Assembly (NCBI GenBank): GCA_034086985.1
Contig: JAXDZG010000001.1
Span: forward strand, 8,272-72,271
Direction: 5' to 3'
DNA from: Phascolarctobacterium_A sp034086985
GTDB taxonomy: Bacteria > Bacillota > Negativicutes > Acidaminococcales > Acidaminococcaceae
Length of the DNA: 64,000 nt
The notes below the pieces were generated by a model. The model worked only from the letters and a program-made list of their open reading frames with translations. It was not told the DNA's origin and did no database searches. The translations under genes were made by a program, and so were the position numbers. Shown in pieces: positions 28,101 to 34,567 of this stretch (positions are counted from its first letter, which is position 1; each line of letters opens with the position of its first letter).

Positions 28101-28859
28101 GGTTATAAATGTCATAGAATTCGTTTTTCATCCCAACCAGAAAGAGGGTATAGCTGGTTCTCTAGTGTTGGTGAAGAGGGCAATAACGATTTAGAGCTGG
28201 CCTATGCACTTACTGTACACAAGTCCCAAGGCAGCGAGTTTGGTAAGGTCATCTTAGTGCTAAGTGAGCCTAGTAATATGCTTTCGAGGGAATTACTTTA
28301 TACCGCTATCACGCGCCAAAAAGACAAGCTTATTATTCTCTATAATGATGATGCTTATAAGCTGAGAAACTATGCTTCTACTGCTTTTTCTGAAGTAGCA
28401 AGAAGATTTACCTGCCTGTTTGAAAATCCCGATATTGTGGAGTACAAGAAAAAGTACTATGAGCAAAACCTCATTCACAAGACCCGTAGGGGCGAATTGG
28501 TGCGCTCTAAGTCCGAGGTTATTATCGCTAATGAGCTGGACCATGCCGGCATCCCTTATGAATACGAAAAGGAGCTTGTTCTAGAGAATGATGGTATGAG
28601 AATACCTGATTTCACCATTGAGGATGCCGAGACCGGTAAGTGCTTCTATTGGGAGCATTGTGGTATGCTGGGTGATGTTGAGTACGCTAGACGTTGGGAA
28701 GAAAAGAAAGCTCTGTATGCTAGGCATGAGATTTTCGAGGATGTAAACCTCATTGTGTCCAAGGATGATCTTAATGGTGGCATTGACTCCGCAGCTATTT
28801 CGGCCCTGATTAAAAAGTACTTGAAAGATTTGGTAAAAAATCCTGATTATCTAAATTAA
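25146..28859 (+). CDS. RecD-like helicase fused to a PD-(D/E)XK-like nuclease domain
   Basis: A 1237-residue protein in the position where type I BREX operons usually carry brxL. The N-terminus is Cys-rich (seven Cys in residues 18-69, including CDKPC and GCPIKG), suggesting zinc or an iron-sulphur cluster. A superfamily 1 helicase core follows: GGAGTGKTTLL near 630 (Walker A), IIDECSMLTEEM near 716 (Walker B), GDPNQLPPIGAG, then ALTVHKSQGSEF near 1025 and LYTAITRQKDKL, as in RecD and UvrD C-terminal domains. The last 120 residues contain SKSEVIIANEL, then IPDF near 1152 and FYWEHCGM near 1167. This E...PD...WEH pattern fits a restriction-endonuclease-like nuclease fold. A role in degrading or unwinding phage DNA is inferred from context. 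Confidence 0.78.
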   Translation: MAQHLSIRVPWKDNGYNGLVCDKPCYNNACLRLKNIASNRDDELEDGLKGCPIKGHEAEIPCLGEGGCFMSSETYIKETIHPYQKTSKQHKHFLPTQLVYPPFSLPARPFAWTMLYKDGDKHYFKKLVEKYCIDFDEDDEPELGFDTNWVQDAENQKNIFKEFYTDVKIDESLVIPYAKQVPFIEDTKRVVMGIGWVKSITEPPEHKHTNAGSLRSILWETMIGHSIREDCEDGFLLPYRELMDYAKAHPEFDIRTATVFVDDEYFDEFSYATEHASHDAVISVLLQTIKALRVIKDCGIPGNWKHCIKWTKARLEEVWLDRGPYPGLGTMLRVAGLSCGYIMAREIKAKVDDLAEYETVVRQALGEPKKFFSKKIQGLLRYKAKNLQAILQLQGERRSLFWLLARMALTEEQARIIYDAAERQKAGLALTDKEILANPYILYEKTRILLPENIIPLKVIDRAVYPPDVIYDTNPLEEPTALESCNDERRVRAYFISLLEQHALEGHTVYPVNFLINELNDMPIEPACEVSSDVIDTMDNFLALELVKVTCKNGETAYQLHRLAEIDEVIRSAVEARLNGKRHVVQEDWNKIVQEAFKGKPKAPNEDKAREEKAAILKELAESRLSVLIGGAGTGKTTLLALLCKSPKIRDGKVLLLAPTGKARVRMRQAMQEQGVDCEAKTVAQFLGQSKRYNYYTMQYHLSNQDAKDVPFTVIIDECSMLTEEMFGALLEALRKGAQRIILVGDPNQLPPIGAGRPFVDLVNKLNHDIKNFPKVGKGFGQLTITVRQTSDDGTPRGDTELANWYTRDSAKPDDNIFIDLESGKLVDHVELKKWSTPEELEQLILDTIAHETDMQDVDDVKGFNLSIGGQVNNGWMNFGGSSILIKKLEAWQILSAYKSDPSIGTATINRYIQGKYHDQKSLELDDFKVRGTPYLLGTEGILYGDKVINIVNSSRKGYDCVKRQTVEGYVANGEVGIVDYLSTSGYKCHRIRFSSQPERGYSWFSSVGEEGNNDLELAYALTVHKSQGSEFGKVILVLSEPSNMLSRELLYTAITRQKDKLIILYNDDAYKLRNYASTAFSEVARRFTCLFENPDIVEYKKKYYEQNLIHKTRRGELVRSKSEVIIANELDHAGIPYEYEKELVLENDGMRIPDFTIEDAETGKCFYWEHCGMLGDVEYARRWEEKKALYARHEIFEDVNLIVSKDDLNGGIDSAAISALIKKYLKDLVKNPDYLN

Positions 28860-28912
28860 CATTGATTTCGCCCTGGCTTAGGCTGGGGCGTAGATCTAGG
28901 AGTGTGACCTTT

Positions 28913-29200
28913 ATGCTTAATCTTCTAAATGAAAAGGTGAGTCATAAGTCTTTAGGCGAGGGCACCATTGTGGAAGTGGAAGATGAAGTAATTACTGTGC
29001 AGTTTGCGAAAAAGACTAGTAAATTCACTTTTCCTGCTGCTTTTGAAAAGTATTTGACTGCGCAGAATCCTGCAATAGCATCTATGATACAGGGAATGCT
29101 AGGAGACATCAAAGCGGCAGAAGCCAAGGCCAAGGAGGAACAAAAAGCCAGAATAGAGCAAAGGTTGGCAGAGACATCGATAGAGGATAGTGAAGATTAA
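28913..29200 (+). CDS. Small SH3-like barrel protein at the end of the BREX operon
   Basis: A 95-residue protein starting at the ATG at 28913, with AGGAG 10 nt upstream; the earlier ATG at 28862 has no ribosome site. The first half (VSHKSLGEGTIVEVEDEV and the following strand) looks like a small beta-barrel of the SH3-like type found beside helicases. The C-terminal 40 residues form a charged helix. It is probably co-transcribed with the RecD-like gene 53 nt upstream. I do not recognise a named family, and function is unknown. Confidence 0.6.
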   Translation: MLNLLNEKVSHKSLGEGTIVEVEDEVITVQFAKKTSKFTFPAAFEKYLTAQNPAIASMIQGMLGDIKAAEAKAKEEQKARIEQRLAETSIEDSED

Positions 29201-29346
29201 TCAATTAGTTATAAAGGGCAGCACTTCTCGGCTGTACCCTCAGTTAAGATGGAGACTGGGTTCGAGTATTCACATTTATTATAGTTGATAGCATTTCTAT
29301 TTAGCAACGTTATTTGAAGTAAGCAGGAAAAGTAAGGGTGTGTAAT

Positions 29347-30258
29347 ATGTCAAAAACACTAGAGCTTATGCTTGAAAAAGGTATAGTTAGAGAAATTAGT
29401 ACTGATTCTACACAAAGCTTTGTCGGGGACTTTAGCTTTCCAGAGATGGGTACCGTGTTTAAAATGAGTGTGCAAGATGATGAGTTTAATGGCTTAATGG
29501 ATCAAGGGTTGGACATTCATTATTTGACACAAGATATCAAAAGTACTGATATATCCATTGCATGTGTCAAAACTGATGGGAGGACCATGTATGTACCTCA
29601 AAAACATGCTATCCCCAGTGATATTACTGATTATTACTTACTATGTGCATATTTATGGTATTGTACCAAGCATTATGGAGGAAATGGAGCATATTGCGAT
29701 AAATTGTGGTATCATATCGGTTTTGAGCATGAGTACATTTTACCTTGGGAGAAACAGAATGCTCAAGATGAGAAAAAGCGCATGAGGGTAGAGCAGAAAG
29801 CTTATAAATGTGTTGTAGAATCTGGTTATGGTCATGCTTTTAGAGATAAAATTTATGCATTGATAAAGGAGGCATACTTGAACTCGGTAAAAGGACTCGT
29901 TGACAAATATAGCCAGTTAAACTACCTACCTCGTCTTAGAAGCAAAACCAAGAAATTGCTAAGTGAAGAGTATTGTGAGATATTACGGTGTGTGTTTCCT
30001 TGTTCTGAGCTCAGATTTAAATATGAGTATTCTATGCTGACAGCCATTATACATATTGGAAATACAGTTTTACAAACTAAAGTGCTTGCATTTTCTAATA
30101 AGAATTGGGATAGGGAATTTAGTGTAGACGTTTTTGACTTTTTAGCTGTTACACCTAATATATCAGGGGATCTAAAGATTGCTTTTTATGATCATGAGGA
30201 AAACGGAAAGTTTGTATTAGAATTTGGTGATATGGAATTTAGTACGTTGAGTAAGTAG
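29347..30258 (+). CDS. Unrecognised 303-residue protein in the defence island
   Basis: No domain is recognised. The ATG at 29347 is preceded by AAGGG at a good distance; an upstream GTG (29338) is less likely. The protein is acidic and mixed alpha/beta by eye. It has a Trp- and Tyr-rich segment near residues 95-130 (LWYCTKHYGGNGAYCDKLWYH) and a basic patch near 190-205. It has no signal peptide or membrane segment. It is followed by a 647-residue unknown gene on the same strand 91 nt away. The AT-rich composition matches the island rather than the right half. A link to BREX or to a separate defence module is suggested only by position. Confidence 0.55.
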   Translation: MSKTLELMLEKGIVREISTDSTQSFVGDFSFPEMGTVFKMSVQDDEFNGLMDQGLDIHYLTQDIKSTDISIACVKTDGRTMYVPQKHAIPSDITDYYLLCAYLWYCTKHYGGNGAYCDKLWYHIGFEHEYILPWEKQNAQDEKKRMRVEQKAYKCVVESGYGHAFRDKIYALIKEAYLNSVKGLVDKYSQLNYLPRLRSKTKKLLSEEYCEILRCVFPCSELRFKYEYSMLTAIIHIGNTVLQTKVLAFSNKNWDREFSVDVFDFLAVTPNISGDLKIAFYDHEENGKFVLEFGDMEFSTLSK

Positions 30259-30349
30259 TATTATGATATGAAGCACAATGTAGATATTGGTCATGGGAGC
30301 GGTAGTTTGATTAAATATACTTTTAAATCCATAACACTTCGAGGTAAAA

Positions 30350-32293
30350 ATGATAAATATAAGATATTATGGTATAGGTGACCTAACTTCATATATGTAT
30401 TTTAGTGAGTCTGTGGATTTTATTAAGAATTATAAGAAGGATTCTATAGAAAAAGATAATATAAATTTCTTGTTATTGGTTTACAATGTGTTTAGAAATG
30501 TAGATGATAAAAAATTACGCAATGCGTATTCAACTTTGTATTGTGAAGATGTTGGTAAAATATATTCCAATATTTTAAAACCAGACTATTTTCGAATTCT
30601 AAGTAAGATTACTAGCGAAGAAGTTGTTACGTTTAGAATGAATTTAGAAGAAGGAGAAGCAGATGTTTTTTGGAATTGGGTGAACGACCATATAGTAAAG
30701 ATAATCAAGGATAAAGATTTTAAGCATATTTTGGACTCTAATCCTTATGATTTGATTTTTATCCTTTATAATAAAAAAGTTGTTTCTAAATTTTCTAGTA
30801 TAATAAAGGATTTCTTCCTCAGCAATGGTCATTGTGGCCAATATATATTGGACTATTATGCTGATTCTGAAAAAGAAATGTTCTTGCCTAATTTAAATAC
30901 ACAAGAAGTAAATCACATAATGGAGACATACATTGACTTTATAACGTATGAAACCGGCTATCTAAAGATGATAATGGAATTTGGCAATAGACAATTACAT
31001 AATAATAATATATTTTTAAGTGGAAAAGTTAAAAAGAAAGCAAAAAATAAATATGACCAAATACAAGATAAAATCTATAATGATAATGGTGATTTTCTTA
31101 TGTATGGACTACGTGTAGAATTTACAGAAAACCTCGGAGCAAAGTATCGTGAATTCCAAAGAATAGACAATGAGTATATAATTAAATACAATCTTTCTGA
31201 AATACTAAGTGATAAAAGTGAAATAGTATTACTGATGAATTGTATATACTATTTTGAATTATTGGACTATAACTGTAGGATTGCTGTTGTCAATAAGAAT
31301 ACTGAGGATTCACTTGTAGATATAATAACTGGACCTAAAGTTAAGGGGAATTATAAAATAAATACTTGTTTTATTACGAAGAACCAGATAGTTTCGATGG
31401 CGTTTCAAGGATATTGCCATATTCTAATTAAAAATTCTAAGCCTATTGAGAAATTAATAGAATGGTACTATAACTCCTATCTTAGGGATGCTTTTGGAAT
31501 TAAAGACTTTCATTTATCGATACCAGATTATGATAGCCTACCTTATGAAAGCAAAATTTTAACATTGTTTCCCAAGTTAGATAGTATTATAAACCAATAT
31601 CAGCTTTATGTTGAAAATGGAAGCATTGATACAGATTTACTAGAATTAGATTCTCATCCTATCGAATTCTCCTCAGCAAAGAGTCTGCTGTCGAAAAAAT
31701 ATATTACTTTAATACCTAAGAAAATAGATGGTCTTCTACATATATTGTTTTCTGACCAGAATACTATTTCTTATTTCCCTAAGGCCAAGACTAAAGGAAA
31801 TAGATGCTTTTATGATATCATGTTAACCGAGAAGGTATTAGAAACTGATATCGCACAAAATGATATTACTAGTATTAATTTATTGAAAGAGTTTGACATT
31901 ATATTTATAGATAAAGATGGACAGGTAAAATTACAAAATAATTGTAAAGCAAAAGTTCTTAAGGACTTATATGAAAATAGGGTGTTGAGCTATTGGCATT
32001 ATGGAGAAAGAGAAAGAGAGTATATAGATACACTTGTGGAAAAAGGATATTGCCTAACTGAAAATGGATTGTTGTCAAGTGTTGAGATTGATTTCTTAAA
32101 CTATATTTTAAACAATAAATCATTTTATAATTCGATAAGTTTAAGGAACAAGTATATGCATGGTAAAACATGTGGATTAGAAGATAATGAACATGAGCGT
32201 AACTACTATACTGCTTTGATGGTTTTGGTTATAATCACTTTAAAGATTAATGATGATTTATGTTTGTATTGGGATTATGAAAGAGGTTGCTGA
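30350..32293 (+). CDS. Unrecognised 647-residue protein with a C-terminal HEPN-like motif
   Basis: A very AT-rich gene with a good ribosome site (GAGG about 5 nt before the ATG). The bulk of the protein is unrecognised, without P-loop, protease or membrane features. Near residues 598-603 it carries RNKYMHG, which fits the RNxxxH motif of HEPN domains, set in a helical C-terminal region as HEPN domains usually are. In defence islands such domains are often RNases or toxin-like effectors. It directly follows the 303-residue unknown gene and may form a two-gene unit with it. The HEPN assignment rests on one motif plus helix-rich context and is tentative. Confidence 0.5.
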   Translation: MINIRYYGIGDLTSYMYFSESVDFIKNYKKDSIEKDNINFLLLVYNVFRNVDDKKLRNAYSTLYCEDVGKIYSNILKPDYFRILSKITSEEVVTFRMNLEEGEADVFWNWVNDHIVKIIKDKDFKHILDSNPYDLIFILYNKKVVSKFSSIIKDFFLSNGHCGQYILDYYADSEKEMFLPNLNTQEVNHIMETYIDFITYETGYLKMIMEFGNRQLHNNNIFLSGKVKKKAKNKYDQIQDKIYNDNGDFLMYGLRVEFTENLGAKYREFQRIDNEYIIKYNLSEILSDKSEIVLLMNCIYYFELLDYNCRIAVVNKNTEDSLVDIITGPKVKGNYKINTCFITKNQIVSMAFQGYCHILIKNSKPIEKLIEWYYNSYLRDAFGIKDFHLSIPDYDSLPYESKILTLFPKLDSIINQYQLYVENGSIDTDLLELDSHPIEFSSAKSLLSKKYITLIPKKIDGLLHILFSDQNTISYFPKAKTKGNRCFYDIMLTEKVLETDIAQNDITSINLLKEFDIIFIDKDGQVKLQNNCKAKVLKDLYENRVLSYWHYGEREREYIDTLVEKGYCLTENGLLSSVEIDFLNYILNNKSFYNSISLRNKYMHGKTCGLEDNEHERNYYTALMVLVIITLKINDDLCLYWDYERGC

Positions 32294-32316
32294 GATGGGA
32301 ATGAGTTTAGGAATAG

Positions 32317-32460
32317 GATGACTACCCAGTTAATGGCTTGAAAGAGTGTTTTTCTGATTTAGAAATTACAGATTACACTAGGGCATTAGCAAATCTGGCT
32401 GTTGTTAAAGATGTGCCAGTTACCATTAATAGGGACAGTAGTTTAATTGTTCAAGGATAA
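32317..32460 (+). pseudogene. Gene fragment of 47 codons without a start
   Basis: An open stretch beginning right after an in-frame TAG and ending at TAA (32458-32460). It encodes a protein-like sequence (DYPVNGLKECFSDLEITDYT... then NRDSSLIVQG) but has no ATG or GTG and no ribosome site. It looks like the 3' end of a gene whose start was lost by deletion. The family is not recognised. Confidence 0.3.
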
Positions 32461-32511
32461 GATGAGTAATTGGCTTAATTTCTTTTTGTTTCATGTATAA
32501 TTACAAAATAA

Positions 32512-32540
32512 AGAGCCGCCAAACTTGGCGGCTCTACTGC
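32512..32540 (-). terminator. Intrinsic terminator, mainly for the minus strand
   Basis: AGAGCCGCC (32512-32520) pairs with GGCGGCTCT (32527-32535) across a 6-nt loop. On the minus strand the stem is followed by TTATTTTG, so it would end the small minus-strand gene just upstream. The plus-strand side has no T-run. Confidence 0.65.
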
Positions 32541-32556
32541 TCTCACTATGCATTTA

Positions 32557-32700
32557 TTATTTCAATCCGTGTTCGCGCTCGTAATGACATACAGCATCTT
32601 TGAAGGCCATAACAGCGGCATCTTTTAGTAGCTTCTCAATTTTACCCCAAGGCCGCCCTCCGTTGACTTTAATCATGGTCGCGGCGATGGGTTTGAGCAT
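32557..32700 (-). pseudogene. Small conserved-looking ORF with an upstream in-frame stop
   Basis: The frame encodes 47 residues from an ATG at 32700 (MLKPIAATMIKVNGGRPW...) to TAA at 32557-32559. Protein-like sequence continues upstream of that ATG (ISINLEEELFKLAFQ) to an in-frame TAA at 32758-32760. Beyond it lies another ATG in the same frame at 32790, so the original gene may have been about 77 codons, broken by a CAA-to-TAA change. A terminator follows. The family is not recognised; it may be a small plasmid- or phage-type protein. Confidence 0.35.
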
Positions 32701-32811
32701 TTGAAAAGCTAATTTAAAAAGTTCTTCTTCTAGATTTATGGAGATTTTGGGCTTTCTTTATTGATAAGATGGCTTGTGTATTATGCACATGAGTTGTGAA
32801 AGCCGGCGAAT

Positions 32812-32840
32812 TTGACTTTTTTAGAGATTTTTGGTATAAT
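32812..32840 (+). promoter_or_regulatory. Strong sigma-A type promoter for the tandem RNA / alpha-CTD unit
   Basis: TTGACT (32812-32817) and TATAAT (32835-32840) are separated by exactly 17 bp. Transcription would start near 32847, about 10 nt before the first pseudoknot RNA, so the promoter appears dedicated to that unit. Confidence 0.8.
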
Positions 32841-32856
32841 ATCAACATAAATCAAT

Positions 32857-32943
32857 CGTCTATCGTATGAGGACGCGAAAGTTCTGCGAAGTGCTAGCTG
32901 CTAAGTGAGCGTAACCTGAGGACGTGATGCTCAGGGATTTTTT
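32857..32943 (+). ncRNA. Tandem pseudoknot RNA, copy 1, with intrinsic terminator
   Basis: CGTCT (32857-32861) pairs with GGACG (32871-32875). The loop segment CGTATGA (32864-32870) pairs mostly with TTCTGCG (32882-32888), making an H-type pseudoknot with a 2-nt first loop and a 6-nt third loop. A block shared with copy 2 (32888-32911) follows, then the terminator CCTGAG (32915-32920) / CTCAGG (32930-32935) with a T-run to 32943. It could be a riboswitch-like attenuator or a small RNA. I do not recognise an Rfam class. Confidence 0.6.
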
Positions 32944-32966
32944 GTATATTTTTATAATTAAAGAAT

Positions 32967-33052
32967 CATCCATCACAGGAGGATGCACAGTCCTGTGAAG
33001 TGCTAGCTGCTAAGTGAGCGTTAACCTGAGGACGAAAACTCAGGGGTTTTTT
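32967..33052 (+). ncRNA. Tandem pseudoknot RNA, copy 2, with intrinsic terminator
   Basis: CATCC (32967-32971) pairs perfectly with GGATG (32981-32985), and CACAGGA (32974-32980) with TCCTGTG (32991-32997), an ideal H-type pseudoknot. Pairs differ from copy 1 yet remain paired, for example A-T here against G-C there in both stems. The shared 24-nt block starts at 32997. The terminator CCTGAG (33025-33030) / CTCAGG (33039-33044) has a T-run to 33052 and stands 19 nt before the alpha-CTD gene. Confidence 0.62.
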
Positions 33053-33071
33053 ATTTCTCTAGGGGGTTCTC

Positions 33072-33479
33072 ATGAGATATGTGGAAAATGGCGTGCGTGA
33101 AGATTTTGCAAAGCTAACTTTTAAGGGGCTCAATGTGCCGTTGTGTGAGTTGGACGAGGAGGAATGGTTAGAGGTTGTTTTTGGCATAAAAAGCAGTAGA
33201 AGCTATGGGAAGAATAACGCAGGCGGCAAAAGTGATGCTGTTAGCTTAAAAGGTAGCTCAACATGTGGTGATGCATCCATAGACATATTGGAGCTTTCAG
33301 CGAGGGCGGAACACTGTTTGCAAAGGGCTGGGGTTACGACGATAGGAGAGCTGTGTGCTATGAGTGAGGAAGAGTTATCCAAACTGCGCAACATGGGCAA
33401 AAAGACGGTTGAAGAGGTTAAAGCAAAGCTTCGCAACTTTTTTTCCAAGATTAATTGTAGTGATTCTGCTATACTTTAA
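33072..33479 (+). CDS. Free-standing RNA polymerase alpha C-terminal domain-like protein
   Basis: A 135-residue protein. Residues about 70-125 match the RpoA C-terminal domain: SIDILELSARAEHCLQRAGV, then TIGELCAMSEEELSKLRNMG and KKTVEEVKAKL, the helix-hairpin-helix region that in RpoA binds UP elements and activators. There is no N-terminal assembly domain, so it cannot replace RpoA. The first 65 residues are unrecognised and include an acidic stretch. GGGGG lies 6 nt before the ATG. It sits directly after two terminator-bearing pseudoknot RNAs, which may control it by attenuation. It could modulate transcription by competing for UP elements or regulators; that role is inferred. Confidence 0.72.
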   Translation: MRYVENGVREDFAKLTFKGLNVPLCELDEEEWLEVVFGIKSSRSYGKNNAGGKSDAVSLKGSSTCGDASIDILELSARAEHCLQRAGVTTIGELCAMSEEELSKLRNMGKKTVEEVKAKLRNFFSKINCSDSAIL

Positions 33480-33617
33480 TCACCGGCTGAAACTAATCTG
33501 GCATTGGATGTAGAAGATATTCGGTGGTCGGGCGAGGGAAACGGATGTCAGGTTACTGTAAGGCGAAGGCCTATAGAATATATTTGTTAAAGTGGTTTTC
33601 AGACTTAAAATTGGTAT

Positions 33618-33694
33618 TGCCGTAGACAAGCTGATGGAACAGCACCTAGTATGGGACTAGGACGGGACAGTAGGTTCGAATCCTGCATACGGTA
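33618..33694 (+). other. tRNA-Pro-like cloverleaf, probably not a functional tRNA
   Basis: A 77-nt region folds as a near-tRNA. The acceptor stem is GCCGTA (33619-33624) with TACGGT (33688-33693), and the D-arm is GCTG/CAGC (33630-33633/33640-33643). The anticodon arm is CCTAG/CTAGG with loop TATGGGA (33650-33656), and the T-arm is GTAGG/CCTGC with loop TTCGAAT. The anticodon position reads TGG, as in tRNA-Pro. Position 33 is A instead of U, position 8 is A instead of U, there is a mismatch at the acceptor base, and no CCA is encoded. It is therefore a degenerate tRNA, or a tRNA-like domain of another RNA. Confidence 0.55.
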
Positions 33695-33702
33695 ATATAG
33701 AG

Positions 33703-33765
33703 CGCTGCTATAGTTCTAGCGGCAATTGTAGCCGCGTCGTCTCTATAGCAGCGTGATTTTTATTT
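33703..33765 (+). terminator. Large hairpin with T-rich tail
   Basis: CGCTGCTATAG (33703-33713) pairs perfectly with CTATAGCAGCG (33743-33753). An inner hairpin GCGGC/GCCGC sits in the loop, and the sequence runs into TGATTTTTATTTT. It lies 8 nt after the tRNA-like element and would end its transcript. Confidence 0.65.
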
Positions 33766-33783
33766 TGCTTTCTCTGATTGGAA

Positions 33784-33885
33784 AGAGGTTGACTGCCGGA
33801 AATCTCGTGCTTGCCTTTGGCATGCGGTCGCTTGACAACGAGTGCTCTCCTTATGGGGTGCCAAGCGCGGCAGCGCCTCTTTTTT
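33784..33885 (+). ncRNA. Candidate structured small RNA ending in a T-run
   Basis: AGAGG (33784-33788) and CTGCC pair with GGCAG and CCTCT just before TTTTTT (33880-33885). Inside are CTCGT/ACGAG, a TGCC/GGCA hairpin and a CTCC/GGGG hairpin. Nearly every part is paired, and the T-run makes the outer stem terminator-like. No promoter or known RNA family was recognised, and no protein frame explains it. Confidence 0.4.
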
Positions 33886-34113
33886 ATTGCGATTTGTTTT
33901 GCTGCAATTGCTGAGAAATTAATAACCAAAGAAGCAGGACTTTAGAGGTTGAAATTTACTGCCTAAGTCCAGTTTTTTGCGTTGCGTGATTTCAAATCTT
34001 GTTCGCTATTAAATTAGTAAATGCAGGTGTATAATAGATTGTGGAGAAAAAACTATGCCGAAAAATTGATTTTAATGCTAATACATTATGACTTATTCTA
34101 AAGGAGGAAAATT

Positions 34114-34464
34114 ATGTCTTATTACGAAGTTGGAACAGTAAGTAGAATAAGTGAAGAATACGAAGGAGTTATGCCGGCTAAGGCTTTGGAAAAGGCTATG
34201 ATGATGGCTAAAGAAGTGCATAGGGAAATGATAGTTTTTCACAAAAAATGTTTTGAGTACCATGTGGCTATCGGTTATTACGGGGCGGGAGCTTATGATA
34301 TTGCTCAAAGAATCCAATTTGATGATTCTTGTAGTGATTTTGTACCACTGGAACAGCTTGTGGTAGGTTTCTTTCGTGAGAATGTGAGAAAGGGTGTACC
34401 GGTTAATAGCATTTATGTGGCTGCAAAAGGAGTGCATAGCGAAGAATTTGGTGTGTATCTGTGA
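34114..34464 (+). CDS. Small unrecognised protein with strong ribosome site
   Basis: A 116-residue protein preceded by AAAGGAGG at ideal distance. It is mixed alpha/beta, with a Met-rich helix near residues 28-45 (KAMMMAKEVHREMIVFHKK) and a Gly/Tyr segment GYYGAGAYD. There is no signal peptide, membrane helix or known motif. It stands alone between the RNA cluster and a convergent two-gene unit on the other strand. Function unknown. Confidence 0.6.
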   Translation: MSYYEVGTVSRISEEYEGVMPAKALEKAMMMAKEVHREMIVFHKKCFEYHVAIGYYGAGAYDIAQRIQFDDSCSDFVPLEQLVVGFFRENVRKGVPVNSIYVAAKGVHSEEFGVYL

Positions 34465-34567
34465 GTTTATTGATGAAGATATTTCTCTTGTACCTGCATT
34501 ATTTTGCGGTTAACGTTGACTTTTGGTTTATATAAAATAGTATATGATTAATTTGCCATATGGGTTG

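Noticed and set aside
25146..28859. Assigning the last large BREX gene as brxL
   Set aside because: It shows a RecD/UvrD-type helicase core and no Lon-like protease domain.
32857..32943. Possible hammerhead ribozyme in the first pseudoknot RNA, because of a CGAAAG stretch
   Set aside because: The CUGAUGA core is absent and the conserved pairing is an H-type pseudoknot; the second copy lacks GAAA.
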